Source: Branchiibius cervicis (GTDB lineage Bacteria; Actinomycetota; Actinomycetes; Actinomycetales; Dermatophilaceae). Taken from it: a DNA stretch of 64,000 nucleotides. The translations under genes and the position numbers were made by a program. Positions 1-9,494 of this stretch are shown one piece after another. The notes beneath the pieces were generated by a model. It did no database searches, was not told where the DNA came from, and saw nothing but the letters and a program-made list of their open reading frames with translations. The stretch covers positions 1,488,001-1,552,000 of the forward strand of contig NZ_JBHSWJ010000002.1 of NCBI RefSeq assembly GCF_042661605.1, read 5' to 3'. Every line of letters begins with the position of its first letter. Position 1 is the stretch's first letter.

Positions 1-798
1 ACTCCTTGCCCCAGTGCATGCTGATGACCACGATGTCGGCACCGGCCTCCTTGGCCTTCTTGGCTTCGGCGAGGATGCCGTCGACACCTTCCGCCGGCCA
101 TGAAGCATCGGCCAGCCACGGGGCGCTCGAGGGCACTTCGGGACTCGGGCCGGCCTTGTTGATCACGCTGTAGGCATAGGCGAACTGAGCGACTTTCACC
201 GTGCCCACCTGGTAGACGGCGGGTGCACCCGCACCGCTTGCAGTCGCAGTCGCGCCGGCGACCTTCAAACCGGCCTTCTCCAACGTGGCCGGGGTCTGCT
301 GGATACCGGCCAGTTGCATGTCCCAGGTGTGGTTGCTGGCGAAGGAGCACCCGTCGAAGCCGGCCTTCTTCTCGGCGGTCGCGATCTCCTTGGGCGCGTT
401 GTAGACCAGGCCGGTGTGCTCGAGGTTGGTGTCGTTGGCCGAGATCGGAGTCTCCTGCTGGCAGATCGTCACGTCCGCCTTGCTGAGCGCCGCCTTCACG
501 GGAGCGAACATCGGATCGAAGTCGTAGCCGGTCTCGCCGTTCTGCTTGGCGAAGGCAGCCGCGTTGCGGCGGACCGGACCGTGGATCAGGATGTCGCCGG
601 ATCCCGCGACGGTCACGGTCGTCCCGGTGGGGATACTCGAGCCCGGCGCGGTCGCCGGCGACGGCGCTGACGAAACTACCCCGGACGATGCGACGCCGGA
701 CGAAGCGACCGCTGAGGGGGCCTGCCCGAGTCGTTGGAGCATGCGCCGAGCGTGACGACAGCGCTCAGACACGCGGCAGCGGGCAGGAGACGGCGCAT
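1..798 (-). CDS. CapA-family metallophosphatase-like lipoprotein (partial, frameshifted)
   Basis: The reading frame runs off the left edge, so the C-terminus is missing. The N-terminus is a lipoprotein signal with lipobox LGAC followed by a Ser/Ala/Pro-rich linker, so the protein should be anchored outside the membrane. The mature part opens with GSGDILIHG and reaches VISMHWGKE at the window edge; both match the CapA/PgsA poly-gamma-glutamate synthesis family with a calcineurin-like phosphoesterase fold. The frame breaks in the ccc run at 725-727, where one missing base would join the signal peptide to the domain. Substrate is unknown; many CapA homologues are not in capsule loci and no capsule genes sit beside this one. 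Confidence 0.8.
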
Positions 799-808
799 GG
801 GCGAAACC

Positions 809-1951
809 CTATCCAGCCGGGTGATCGATGCGACGGAGCAACACCAGCACTTCATGATGCCGCGTTTGCGGAAACATCGCGAAGGCTCGTGCAGCGACCG
901 GATGCAGCGACGGCATGGCCGCCAGGTCGCGGGCGAGCGAACCCGCGTTGCAACTGGAGTACAGGAGATATTCGACACCGGATTGCTCGATCCGCCCGGC
1001 GAGGGCACCGATACCGCGCCGCGGCGGATTGACGATGAGCAGCTCGGGTGCGTCGGTGCCCAGCTCCTGCTCCGCGTCGGCCGCTTCGAAGATGCACCGG
1101 GTGCCGGTCTGATCGAGCGCGGCCGCCGCACGCTGGGCCGAGGCCACCGCGGCCGCAGAGATCTCGATCCCGCGCAGGACCTGCGGTTGGCAGACCTGGG
1201 CGACGTGCAGGCCGAAGCCGCCGACCCCGCAGAACAGATCCCACACCAGCTTGGGTCGTAAATCCGAAACCCATTGCTGCGCTTGTTGATACAACATTGC
1301 TGCAACCGCGGTGTCGGTTTGGAAGAACGCCTGCGGGCCGAGGTAGAGAGTCAGCTCCGGCAGCCGCATCGGCAGTTCGGCCTGTTGGGTGAGCAGATGC
1401 TCCTCTGCGCCCTCGGTGGCCGCCCGGTGCTCCGGCAGGAGGTTGACCGACACCACCCGGGTCTGCGGAAGGTGCTCGGACAGATCGGGTAACGCGCGCT
1501 CCAGTTTGGCCAGCTGACCGGTCGATCGCAGCACGAACCGGATCATCAGTTCGTCATCGGGGGAGTGGGTCACCAGCAGGTGCTTGAGCTCCCCGCTGCG
1601 CTGAGGCACGTCGTACGGCGTGAGACCGGTGCGCGCGACGAAATCCGCCAGGGGCGGCAGGGCTGCGTGCAATCCCGGCTCGTAGAGGCCGCAGTCGCGC
1701 AGGTCCACGCCGCGGCCGGCGGTGTCCAGGATCCCGAGGGTGGGTGCTCCGCGCCGGCCGCCGACGACCAGTTTGGCCTTGTTCCGGAAGTGCGACTCCG
1801 GCCCGGCCGCCGGCGCGGACCACGCCTCAGTAGGGACGGTCGGCAAGGTCTCGCGCAGGTGACGGTCGAGGTCGGCCAGCTGCTCGGCGTACGGGACACC
1901 CATCAGCTCGCAACTGCGGCAGCGGTGGGAGTCGAAGTAGCCGCAGCGCAC
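809..1951 (-). CDS. rlmC: 23S rRNA (uracil-C5)-methyltransferase, RlmC/RumB type
   Basis: 380 aa class I SAM-dependent RNA methyltransferase. The N-terminus (CGYFDSHRCRSC) carries the iron-sulfur-type cysteines of RlmC, then a DLFCGVGGFGLH SAM-binding motif, NPPRRG (motif IV) and SSCN with the catalytic cysteine. In the E. coli relative this enzyme makes m5U747 in 23S rRNA. Length and the lack of a TRAM domain favour RlmC over RlmD or TrmA; the exact target in this organism is inferred. ATG start at 1951 is directly followed by the conserved Cys segment. It is transcribed divergently from the GH92 gene. Confidence 0.85.
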   Translation of the reverse strand: MRCGYFDSHRCRSCELMGVPYAEQLADLDRHLRETLPTVPTEAWSAPAAGPESHFRNKAKLVVGGRRGAPTLGILDTAGRGVDLRDCGLYEPGLHAALPPLADFVARTGLTPYDVPQRSGELKHLLVTHSPDDELMIRFVLRSTGQLAKLERALPDLSEHLPQTRVVSVNLLPEHRAATEGAEEHLLTQQAELPMRLPELTLYLGPQAFFQTDTAVAAMLYQQAQQWVSDLRPKLVWDLFCGVGGFGLHVAQVCQPQVLRGIEISAAAVASAQRAAAALDQTGTRCIFEAADAEQELGTDAPELLIVNPPRRGIGALAGRIEQSGVEYLLYSSCNAGSLARDLAAMPSLHPVAARAFAMFPQTRHHEVLVLLRRIDHPAG

Positions 1952-2101
1952 CCGTCGACTCTAAGCGGTCGGACCCGCTCGTCGGCCGGGGACAGGTCCA
2001 GCCACCCGCGTCCGGACTGACGCCTGCCCGTAACGCGACCGTCACATAGCTCGCCTACCGTCGAACAACAGACCGCGCCACTCGCCCGAGGGGAGCCGCC
2101 A

Positions 2102-4329
2102 ATGTTCGACCTGGTCGATCCGTTCATCGGCACCGCCGCCACCGACCTGCCGCAGCCGCACGGCATCGCGGCGAGTTGGTGGTGGCCGAAGCCGCAGGTC
2201 GGCAACACCCATCCCGGTGCGACCTACCCGTTCGGGATGGTGTCGGCCTGTGCCTACTCCGGTGCCTATCCCACGGGGTACGGCATCTACGAGCTGGGCA
2301 CGGAGGGTCTGCCGGTGCCGATGACCGACCGGATGCGCGTGTCGGGTTTCACCCACTTCCAGCAATCGGGCACCGGCGCGATCCGCAAGTACTACAACTA
2401 CTTCCGGGTCACCCCGATGCTCAGCACGTTGGACGATCTGGGTACGGCGTGGCAGGTGCGCGACGAGTACGCGGAGCCGGGTTACTACCGCGCCGAACTC
2501 GAGACCGGGATCGTCTGCGAGATCACCGTCGGACCCAAGAGCGCGGTGCACCGGTACACCTTCCCCGAGAGTCGCGACGCCCGGCTGGTCGTCGACTTCT
2601 CGACCGGCGGGTTGGCGATCCCGTACGGCGAGACCGTCCCGTTGCGGGCGCACCTGGAGTTCCTGCGCCAGGGCAGTGCGCGCGGTGAGGTGGTCATGGA
2701 GGGTGCCCCACTCGCCGTACACCTGGAATGCGACGCCACGGACTTCCGTCAGGTCCTGTGGTACGACCGGCGCATCATGCCCGGGGGATCGCGGTTGGAT
2801 TTCGCCGACATCCGACCGACCACGTTGCGCCCGTTCGGCCTGATGTGGGCCGGGCCCTCCGTCGCGGGTCAGACGGTGGAACTGCGAATGGGCTTCTCGC
2901 TGAGGGGAACCGAGCAGGCGAAAGCCAATCTGGCGGCGGACACCGGCAACCTGGTCGGCGGCTTCCATGCGCGGCGCCAGCAGACCCAGGACGTCTGGCG
3001 CGATCATCTGTCGCAGATCACGGTGTCGACTCCCGATCGCGACCAGGGCACCGTGATGGCTACCGCGCTCTACCACTCGCTGATGAAGCCGTGCTTCGCC
3101 AAGGACGAGAGTCCGTTCTGGCCGACCAACGGTCCGTTCGTCTACGACCTGTGCACCATGTGGGACATCTACAAGACGCAGCTGCCGTTGATGACCCTGC
3201 TGCGACCCAAGCGGGCCGTCGACCTGGCCAACGCGCTGCTGAAGATTTGCGAGGAGGAGGAAACTTCCCTATCGGCTACCGCATGGCACGCGGCGCGGAC
3301 CGTTTCTCGCGGCAGGGAAGTGCCTTGGCGCACACACTGTTCGCCGATCTGTGCCAGTTGCGGATGCCCGGTGTGGACTGGGACCGCGCCGTCGTGCACA
3401 TGCACGCCGATCTGCGCCGCACGTACGGCGAGGAGTACCTACGCGACGGCATCACCCATCCGATCAGCCACGTTCTCGACCTGGCCTTCGGCTATTGGTG
3501 CGCGGCGGTGGTGGCCGACGCCATCGACGACCAGGCTCTGGTCGACGATCTGGCGCCCTGGGCGGACGGCTGGCCGGCAGCGTTCAATCCGGAGACCGGG
3601 CTGATGGCCAAGTCGACGTTCTACGAAGGCGGCCCGTGGAACTACTCGTTCCGGCTGCTGCACGACATGGCCGCCCGGATCAAGGTGGCCGGGGGTGAGG
3701 ACCGGTTCGTGGAGTTGCTCGACCGATTCTTCGGTTACGGAGCACCTGCGGTGGTGCAACCCGGGCTGCGACCGGGCCGGGACGAGCTCGAACGGGGCTA
3801 TGAGCTGGGCCGGTTCGAGGGGATGAACAACGAACCGGACATGGAAGCGCCGTGGGCCTACCACTACGCCGGCCGTCCCGACCGCACCGCGGAGGTCGTG
3901 CACGCCGCGGTGCACCAGATGTTCGGCACCGGCCCGGGCGGGCTCGCCGGCAACGACGACTCGGGCGCAATCTCGTCGTGGTACGTCTGGGCGAGCCTGG
4001 GCCTGTTCCCGGTGGCCGGCCAGAACGTGGTGCTGTTGCATCCGCCGGCGTTCGAGGAAGCCGAGATCCGCACCGCCGAATCCGAAATCTTCATTCGTAC
4101 CAGCGGTTTCCGGGCGCCGAGCCGGGACACCGCACCGCAGTACATCCAGTCCGTGCGCCTCGACGGTGTCGAGGTTCCGCAGACCTGGTTGACCATGAGC
4201 GATCTGCACCGTGGCGGAGAGCTGCACATCACGCTGGGCGACACCCCCTCCGATTGGGGATCCTCGCTCCGGCCACCGTCCCGGCCCAGCGTCGGGGCAA
4301 CCGCACTCGCAACGGGGGTTACGAAATGA
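2102..4329 (+). CDS. GH92 alpha-mannosidase family protein (frameshift near 3259)
   Basis: About 742 aa once one G is restored at 3259-3260, where KICEEE should continue into GNFPIGYRMARG. Family marks include FIGT near the N-terminus, GTGAIRKYYNYFRV, TMWDIYKTQLPL, NEPDMEAPWAYHY and GNDDSGAISSWYVW near residue 620, which holds the Asp pair typical of GH92. GH92 enzymes are calcium-dependent exo-alpha-mannosidases that invert configuration. Unlike most family members there is no signal peptide: the protein starts directly with the catalytic FIGT segment, implying cytosolic action. A GAGGGGAG ribosome site precedes the ATG. The stop overlaps the next gene's ATG, so the two are probably co-translated. 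Confidence 0.85.
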
Positions 4330-5632
4330 TGCCAGCACCGGAAGTCGTTCTCGAGCGGTACCGCCGCTTGGTCATCGTGGTCCGCGCGGACCCGGTCATC
4401 TGCGGTCATTCGGTCGAAGCGCGCAACATCGCAGAGGCCGCTCTGCAACGCGGCTTCACCGACGTGCGGATCCTCAGCTGGCCGTTGGACCGGTTGGAGG
4501 CGGCAGGTCTGCCGTTGAAGCCGTTGGACGGTGTCCAGCCCTACAGCCCTGGCATCACCGTCGAGCGGCCTGAACCGGTCGGTGACTACCGTGTCGTGGA
4601 CGGTCGCTGGTACGCCGGACTGGTCGGCCGATTGGTCGAGTTGTTCACTGACGGCACTCCGACGATCTGTCTGAGCCTCTATCTGTCGCCGCACACCACG
4701 GCCGTCACGGACGCGCTCACCGTCGCCCAGCGCGTGGGGCTACCACTCGACGTACTCACGATCGCCGAAGCGGTCGGATCGGACATCACCAACGTCATCC
4801 GTGACTGCGTCGAGAAGGACCGGTACGGCGCGGCCGTGCACCTGTTGTCGGCCTACCTGACCAACGATTGTGTGCTCGCGGTCTCGCGGTACACCAAGGA
4901 ACTGATCGTCGCTGAAGCCGCCGAACTCGATGCCCGGCACGGCACCTCGTTCGCCCACGAGTGCCGGCGGCGGATCCAGATCTCCTACCCGGCGCTGGAC
5001 ACGGCGTCGTATCGCTCGATTCCGCAAGCGGAGGCGAACGCGGTGATGGCCCGGCGCGGCCTGGCGGGGAGCGGTACGTGTTGTTTCTGTCCCGGCTGGT
5101 CAAGGCCAAGGGCATACCCGATCTGATCGCCGGTTATGAACGCAGCGGGGTCAGCGATCAAGTGCGGCTGATCATCGCGGGCCAGGGCCCTCAGGAGGAG
5201 CAGGTGCGAGAAATGGCGGCCGCCTCGCCGTTGGCCGACCGGATCACGGTCCTCACGGATGTGGACGACGATGAGAAGCCGGCGCTGATGCGCGGCTGCA
5301 CCGCGTTCGTGCTGCCGACCCTGCCGCGCCCGGAGTTCGTGGAGACCTTCGGGATCGCTCTGGTGGAGAACATGCTCGCCGGTGGTGGACCGGTCATCAC
5401 CACCGAGACCGGTGGGGTTCCCGAGGCAGTGGGCGACACCGCGATCACCGTGCCGGTGAGCGATCCGGAGGCCATCGCGCAGGCGCTGCGAGCGGTGACC
5501 GCCATGACCCAGCAGGAGTGGGTCGCGCACAGCAGCAAAGCGGTCGATTACGCGCTGCAGTTCGACCGGGCCGTCGTTCTGGACACCATGCTGGGCTACC
5601 TGACGCACTCCTTGGAAGGGGTTGCCTGCTGA
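4326..5632 (+). CDS. GT4-like glycosyltransferase (frameshift near 5067)
   Basis: About 435 aa after restoring one G in the gggg run at 5066-5069, which joins MARRGLAG to ERYVLFLSRLVKAKGI. The C-terminal half is a GT-B Rossmann domain of family GT4: VLFLSRLVKAKG nucleotide-sugar start, IAGQGP, then ETFGIALVENMLAGG with the EX7E-type pair and TGGVPE. No signal peptide or membrane segment is seen. The start ATG overlaps the stop of the GH92 gene (ATGA), so a mannose-containing substrate is plausible, but sugar specificity cannot be read from sequence. Confidence 0.8.
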
Positions 5633-5638
5633 TCCGGA

Positions 5639-7387
5639 TTGGCTGTTTCCAGGCTGGTTTGCTTCGGTAGGTCTGTGCTCCTTTCGCTGCCCGCCGCCAC
5701 CGACACCACCACGGTGTCCGATCCGGCGGCGGCAAGTGGCACCGCAACGGACACCCCGACCGAGACGTCGACGACTCCGCAAACCACACCGGCACCGACG
5801 ACGCCACCTGATAGCGCGACGTCCACTGAACCTGAGGGCGGGCAGACCGCTCGGACCACGACGACACCTGGTTCGTCATCGATCTCCACCACGACCACGA
5901 CCACGCCCACGGTGACGACGACCACCACTTCGACCACGACGAGCACCAGCACCCAGGTCGAATGGATCAGTCCCCCGGCGGCCGCCAGCGGGAATGTGCC
6001 CTGGCCGCTCGCACTGACCGGCGTCGTCGTGACGCTCGCCGCGATCGCCGCAGGAATTGCCTGGTACGTCAAGACCCGCGCTGCGGGTCGGCGGGCGGCG
6101 GGTCGTCCAGCCCACACCACTGCCGCCCCGCAGGTTGCCCAGCCGGCCTCTCCCACGGACCGGCGAGACCTCCTGAGGTTCCTGACGGTGCTGGGCGAGG
6201 CCATGCTCGACATCAGCGCGCCGTTGATCCAGGTCAATCACACGCTGCGCAAGGTGGCCGCGGCGGGCGGCGAACCGAAGGCGGCCATCATCACCTTGCC
6301 GACCGCGCTGCTGGTCTCGGTACCGGGCGTCGAAGACTCGGCGACAGCGGCGATCGGCGGCGGGGAACGAGACATCGACCTGAGCCAGATGCAGGGCGTC
6401 ACCGAAGTGGCGGAACAGGCCGGTGACGGAAGCCTCACGCCACGCGACGGGCTCGCGCGGCTGAGCGCCATCGCGGACGCCGACTACCCCTACCCCGCGG
6501 TGGTACAGGTGGCCGGATACACCGGGATGAGCATCGGAATCGCGTTGCTTCTCGGGGCCAACCCGCTGGATCTGGGTGTCGCGGCGGTGCTAGGGGTGTT
6601 GACCGCGGTGGTCCTGCGCTGGACGGCCCGCATCGACCCGGTGTACTCCGCGATGGTCGTGCTGGCGACTGCTTTTGTCGTTGCCGTCATCACCTTCCTG
6701 CTGGCGAGGACCGGGTGGGATCTGAATCTGCTGGCGGTCCTCATTCCGCCGCTGATCACGTTCCTGCCGGGTGCCCAGTTGACCAACGGCACCATCGACC
6801 TGGTCACCAAACAGATCGTGTCCGGTTCGTCGCGCCTCGCGTCCGGTTTCATGCAGTTGGCGTTGCTGGCGGTCGGGATCACCGCCGCAGCGTCGCTGCT
6901 CGGTGTGCCGGCTAGTCTCACGCGCAACGCGCAGTCGGTCTTCGGGCCGCTGGCGCCGTGGGCGGGGGTGCTGATCTACGGCACCGGTCTGGTCTTCTAC
7001 AAGGCGGCCCGACCCGGCGCACGCCGGTGGATCCTGTTGGTGCTGGTGGTCGCATACGCCGGGCAGGTGGTGGGCGGTCTGCTGTTCGGTAGCGCCGTCT
7101 CAGCCATGGTCGGTGCGTTCTTCATGACACCGGCGGCGATGATCGTCTCTACCCGGCCGACCGGGCCACCGCCGTTGGTCAGCTTCCTGCCCGCGTTCTG
7201 GTTGCTGGTGCCCGGTGCCCTGGGCCTGGTCGGTGTCACCACAGCCGTCGGCGGAGGCAGCACCGCGGTCGCGACCCTGATCACCACGGCGACCACGCTG
7301 GTGACCATCTCCCTCGGCGTACTGGCCGGGCTGGCGGTCAGCCGACCGTTCGAGGACCGCCTGCGCGCCCGCTCAGCCCGTCGGTAG
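5639..7387 (+). CDS. thrE: ThrE-type threonine/serine exporter with Thr/Pro-rich N-terminal extension
   Basis: About 582 aa if the TTG at 5639 is the start; a GTG at 5675 is an alternative and the N-terminus is the least certain part. Residues about 25-115 are almost purely Thr, Ser and Pro, followed by one hydrophobic segment (PLALTGVVVTLAAIAAGIAW), the ThrE_1 domain (from RRDLLRFL, with GGGERDIDLSQMQGV) and about ten further membrane helices (ThrE_2). ThrE proteins export L-threonine and L-serine using proton motive force. The mucin-like extension and its own helix are unusual. The 3' end overlaps the convergent eutC by 15 bases. Confidence 0.75.
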   Translation: MAVSRLVCFGRSVLLSLPAATDTTTVSDPAAASGTATDTPTETSTTPQTTPAPTTPPDSATSTEPEGGQTARTTTTPGSSSISTTTTTTPTVTTTTTSTTTSTSTQVEWISPPAAASGNVPWPLALTGVVVTLAAIAAGIAWYVKTRAAGRRAAGRPAHTTAAPQVAQPASPTDRRDLLRFLTVLGEAMLDISAPLIQVNHTLRKVAAAGGEPKAAIITLPTALLVSVPGVEDSATAAIGGGERDIDLSQMQGVTEVAEQAGDGSLTPRDGLARLSAIADADYPYPAVVQVAGYTGMSIGIALLLGANPLDLGVAAVLGVLTAVVLRWTARIDPVYSAMVVLATAFVVAVITFLLARTGWDLNLLAVLIPPLITFLPGAQLTNGTIDLVTKQIVSGSSRLASGFMQLALLAVGITAAASLLGVPASLTRNAQSVFGPLAPWAGVLIYGTGLVFYKAARPGARRWILLVLVVAYAGQVVGGLLFGSAVSAMVGAFFMTPAAMIVSTRPTGPPPLVSFLPAFWLLVPGALGLVGVTTAVGGGSTAVATLITTATTLVTISLGVLAGLAVSRPFEDRLRARSARR

Positions 7388-8101
7388 CTGATCCGATACG
7401 TCCTTCAACCGGACTCCTGTCGCGCCCAGTTGTCGAGCGCCGACGATCAATGCGGCGATGGTGCGGGCAGCCGTCCCGTAGTCCAGGCCGTGCGGCGGTC
7501 GGATATTGGAGACGCAGTTGCGGGCGGAGTCCAGCACCCCCGGCTGCGGTCGCCAGGTCAGGTAGGCCCCGAGAGAATCACTGGCGGACAGGCCGGGACG
7601 TTCGCCGATGAGCACCAACACCATCCGGGCACCCAGCGCCTGACCGATGTGGTCGCCGAGCGCGACCCGGGCCTGGGTGGCGATCACCGGCGCAGCGACG
7701 GTGGTGGGGGAGTCCAACAGCGGGAGCAACGCCTGCAGGAGGGGTACGCCGTGCGTCTGGGTTGCGACCGCGCTCAGTCCGTCGGCGAGTACCACCGCCA
7801 CCTCCGCGTCGCCCGGGTCAGGCAGCGGGCCGCCCGGGGCGCGGCCCAGGTCCGGACGGGTGAGGTACGTCGACCGGTCCGGGGCCGCCGACGGCACCAC
7901 GAGCGCGGGGCCGAGCCCCAGTCCGTCGAGTTCCCGCCGCAACGTCGGCACATCGAGCTGCGCATGGACCGCGTCACGCGCCGCAGCATGGGCAGCGGTA
8001 GCGGAAAGTACCGCAGCAGTCGGCGTTCCGGTCCCGGCCCGTCCGATACCGATCCGGGCAGGCGTGTGTCGACGCAGGCGTCCCCATAGGTCGTCGCTCA
8101 C
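7373..8101 (-). CDS. eutC: Ethanolamine ammonia-lyase small subunit
   Basis: 242 aa EutC. Together with EutB it forms the adenosylcobalamin-dependent lyase that converts ethanolamine to acetaldehyde and ammonia. Recognisable features are TPARIGIGRAGTG near the N-terminus, VVLADGLSA, the GERPGLSASDSLGAYLTW block that contacts cobalamin, and SNIRP near the C-terminus. The GTG start overlaps the eutB stop (GTGA), so translation is coupled. No microcompartment shell genes, EutA reactivase or EutG/E genes are present in the window. Confidence 0.9.
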   Translation of the reverse strand: MSDDLWGRLRRHTPARIGIGRAGTGTPTAAVLSATAAHAAARDAVHAQLDVPTLRRELDGLGLGPALVVPSAAPDRSTYLTRPDLGRAPGGPLPDPGDAEVAVVLADGLSAVATQTHGVPLLQALLPLLDSPTTVAAPVIATQARVALGDHIGQALGARMVLVLIGERPGLSASDSLGAYLTWRPQPGVLDSARNCVSNIRPPHGLDYGTAARTIAALIVGARQLGATGVRLKDVSDQLPTG

Positions 8102-9494
8102 GCCAGTTCCTTCAGCGGGCTCGTGCTGGCGTCGATGGCCTGGATGCTCCCGTCACCGGCCAGGAGACCGAGCCGGTCCAGCCAGGACTCGAACTCCGGC
8201 GCCGGTCGCTTGCCGAGCACCCGGCGCAGGTAGAGCGCGTCGTGGAAGGAGGTCGACTGATACCCGAGCATGACGTCGTCGGCGCCGGGGACACCCATCA
8301 CATAGGTGCAGCCTGCCGCGCCCAGTAGCGTCAGCAGGGTGTCCATGTCGTCCTGATCCGCCTCGGCGTGGTTGGTATAACAGACGTCCACGCCCATCGG
8401 CAGACCGAGAAGCTTGCCGCAGAAGTGATCCTCCAGCCCGGCCCGGATGATCTGCTTGCCGTCGTAGAGGTACTCAGGGCCGATGAAACCCACGACGGTG
8501 TTGACCAGGAGGGGTTCGAACGCCCGGGCGACACCGTAGGCGCGTGCTTCGAGCGTCTGCTGGTCGACCGGGCGGCCGTCGGTGCCCCAATGGGCATCGG
8601 CCGACAGCGCTGCGCCCTGGCCGGTCTCGAAGTACATGACGTTGTCGCCGACGGTGCCGCGGCCCAGAGACCGGGCGGCGGCCAGGGCCTCGTGGAGGGT
8701 GGCCAGTTCGACACCGAAACCCTCGTTGGCCCGTTGGGTTCCGGCGATGGACTGGAAGACCAGGTCGACCGGTGCTCCGGCGCCGATCAGGTCGAGGGTC
8801 GTGGTGACGTGGGTGAGCACGCACGACTGGGTGGGGATCTCGTAGCGGATGATGATCTCATCGAGCAGGCGCAGTAGGTCGCTCACGGTGCGCGGATTGT
8901 CCGAGGCGGGATTGATGCCGATGACCGCGTCACCGGAGCCCAGAAGCAGTCCGTCGAGCACACTGGCCGCTATCCCGGTGCGGTCGTCGGTCGGATGGTT
9001 GGGCTGCAGCCGGGTGGAGAACCGCCCCGGCAGCCCGATGGTGTCGCGAAAAGCCGTCGTCACCTGGCAGGCCTCCGCCACCGCGATCAGGTCCTGGTTG
9101 CGCATGATCTTGCTGACCGCCGCCGCCATCTCCGGAGTCAGTCCCGCACGGACGTCGGCCAGGGCGGAATGGTCGCCGCGGCCTGCTGCTTCGAGCAACC
9201 ACTCTCGCAGTCCGCCGACGGTCAGGGCGGCAACCGGTGCGAACGCGGCCCGATCGTGAGCGGCCAGGATCAGCCGGGTGACATCGTCGGTCTCGGGAGG
9301 CACGACGTACTCGGTGAGGAAGAGTGACAGTGGCAGGTCTGCCAGAACCCATTGCGCCGCAGCGCGTTCTGCTCCGGACTGCGCGGCGCAGCCGGCCAGG
9401 ACGTCACCCGATCGCAGGGGGTCGCCTTGGCGAGGACGTCGACCAGCCCGTCGAATGCGTAGCTTCGCTGGTTGATCGTCTGGCGGTACTTCAC
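8098..9494 (-). CDS. eutB: Ethanolamine ammonia-lyase large subunit (frameshift near 9419)
   Basis: About 465 aa, normal for EutB, after one C is restored on the coding strand in the run at 9417-9421: VLAKATP must join LRSGDVLAG. The TIM-barrel catalytic subunit is identified by the N-terminal KYRQTINQRSYAFDGL, GDAVIGINPASDN, MYFETGQGAALSA and GLPMGVDVCYTNHA blocks. The GTG start at 9494 overlaps the stop of the upstream permease (GTGA), giving the order permease-eutB-eutC in one tightly packed operon. Confidence 0.88.

Noticed and set aside
2042..3076. 344-codon minus-strand frame within the GH92 gene
   Set aside because: Antisense shadow; the GH92 frame carries the family motifs.
5639..5700. 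Lipoprotein signal at the ThrE N-terminus
   Set aside because: A hydrophobic stretch with a Cys (RLVCFG) exists but lacks a proper lipobox, and the start codon is uncertain.
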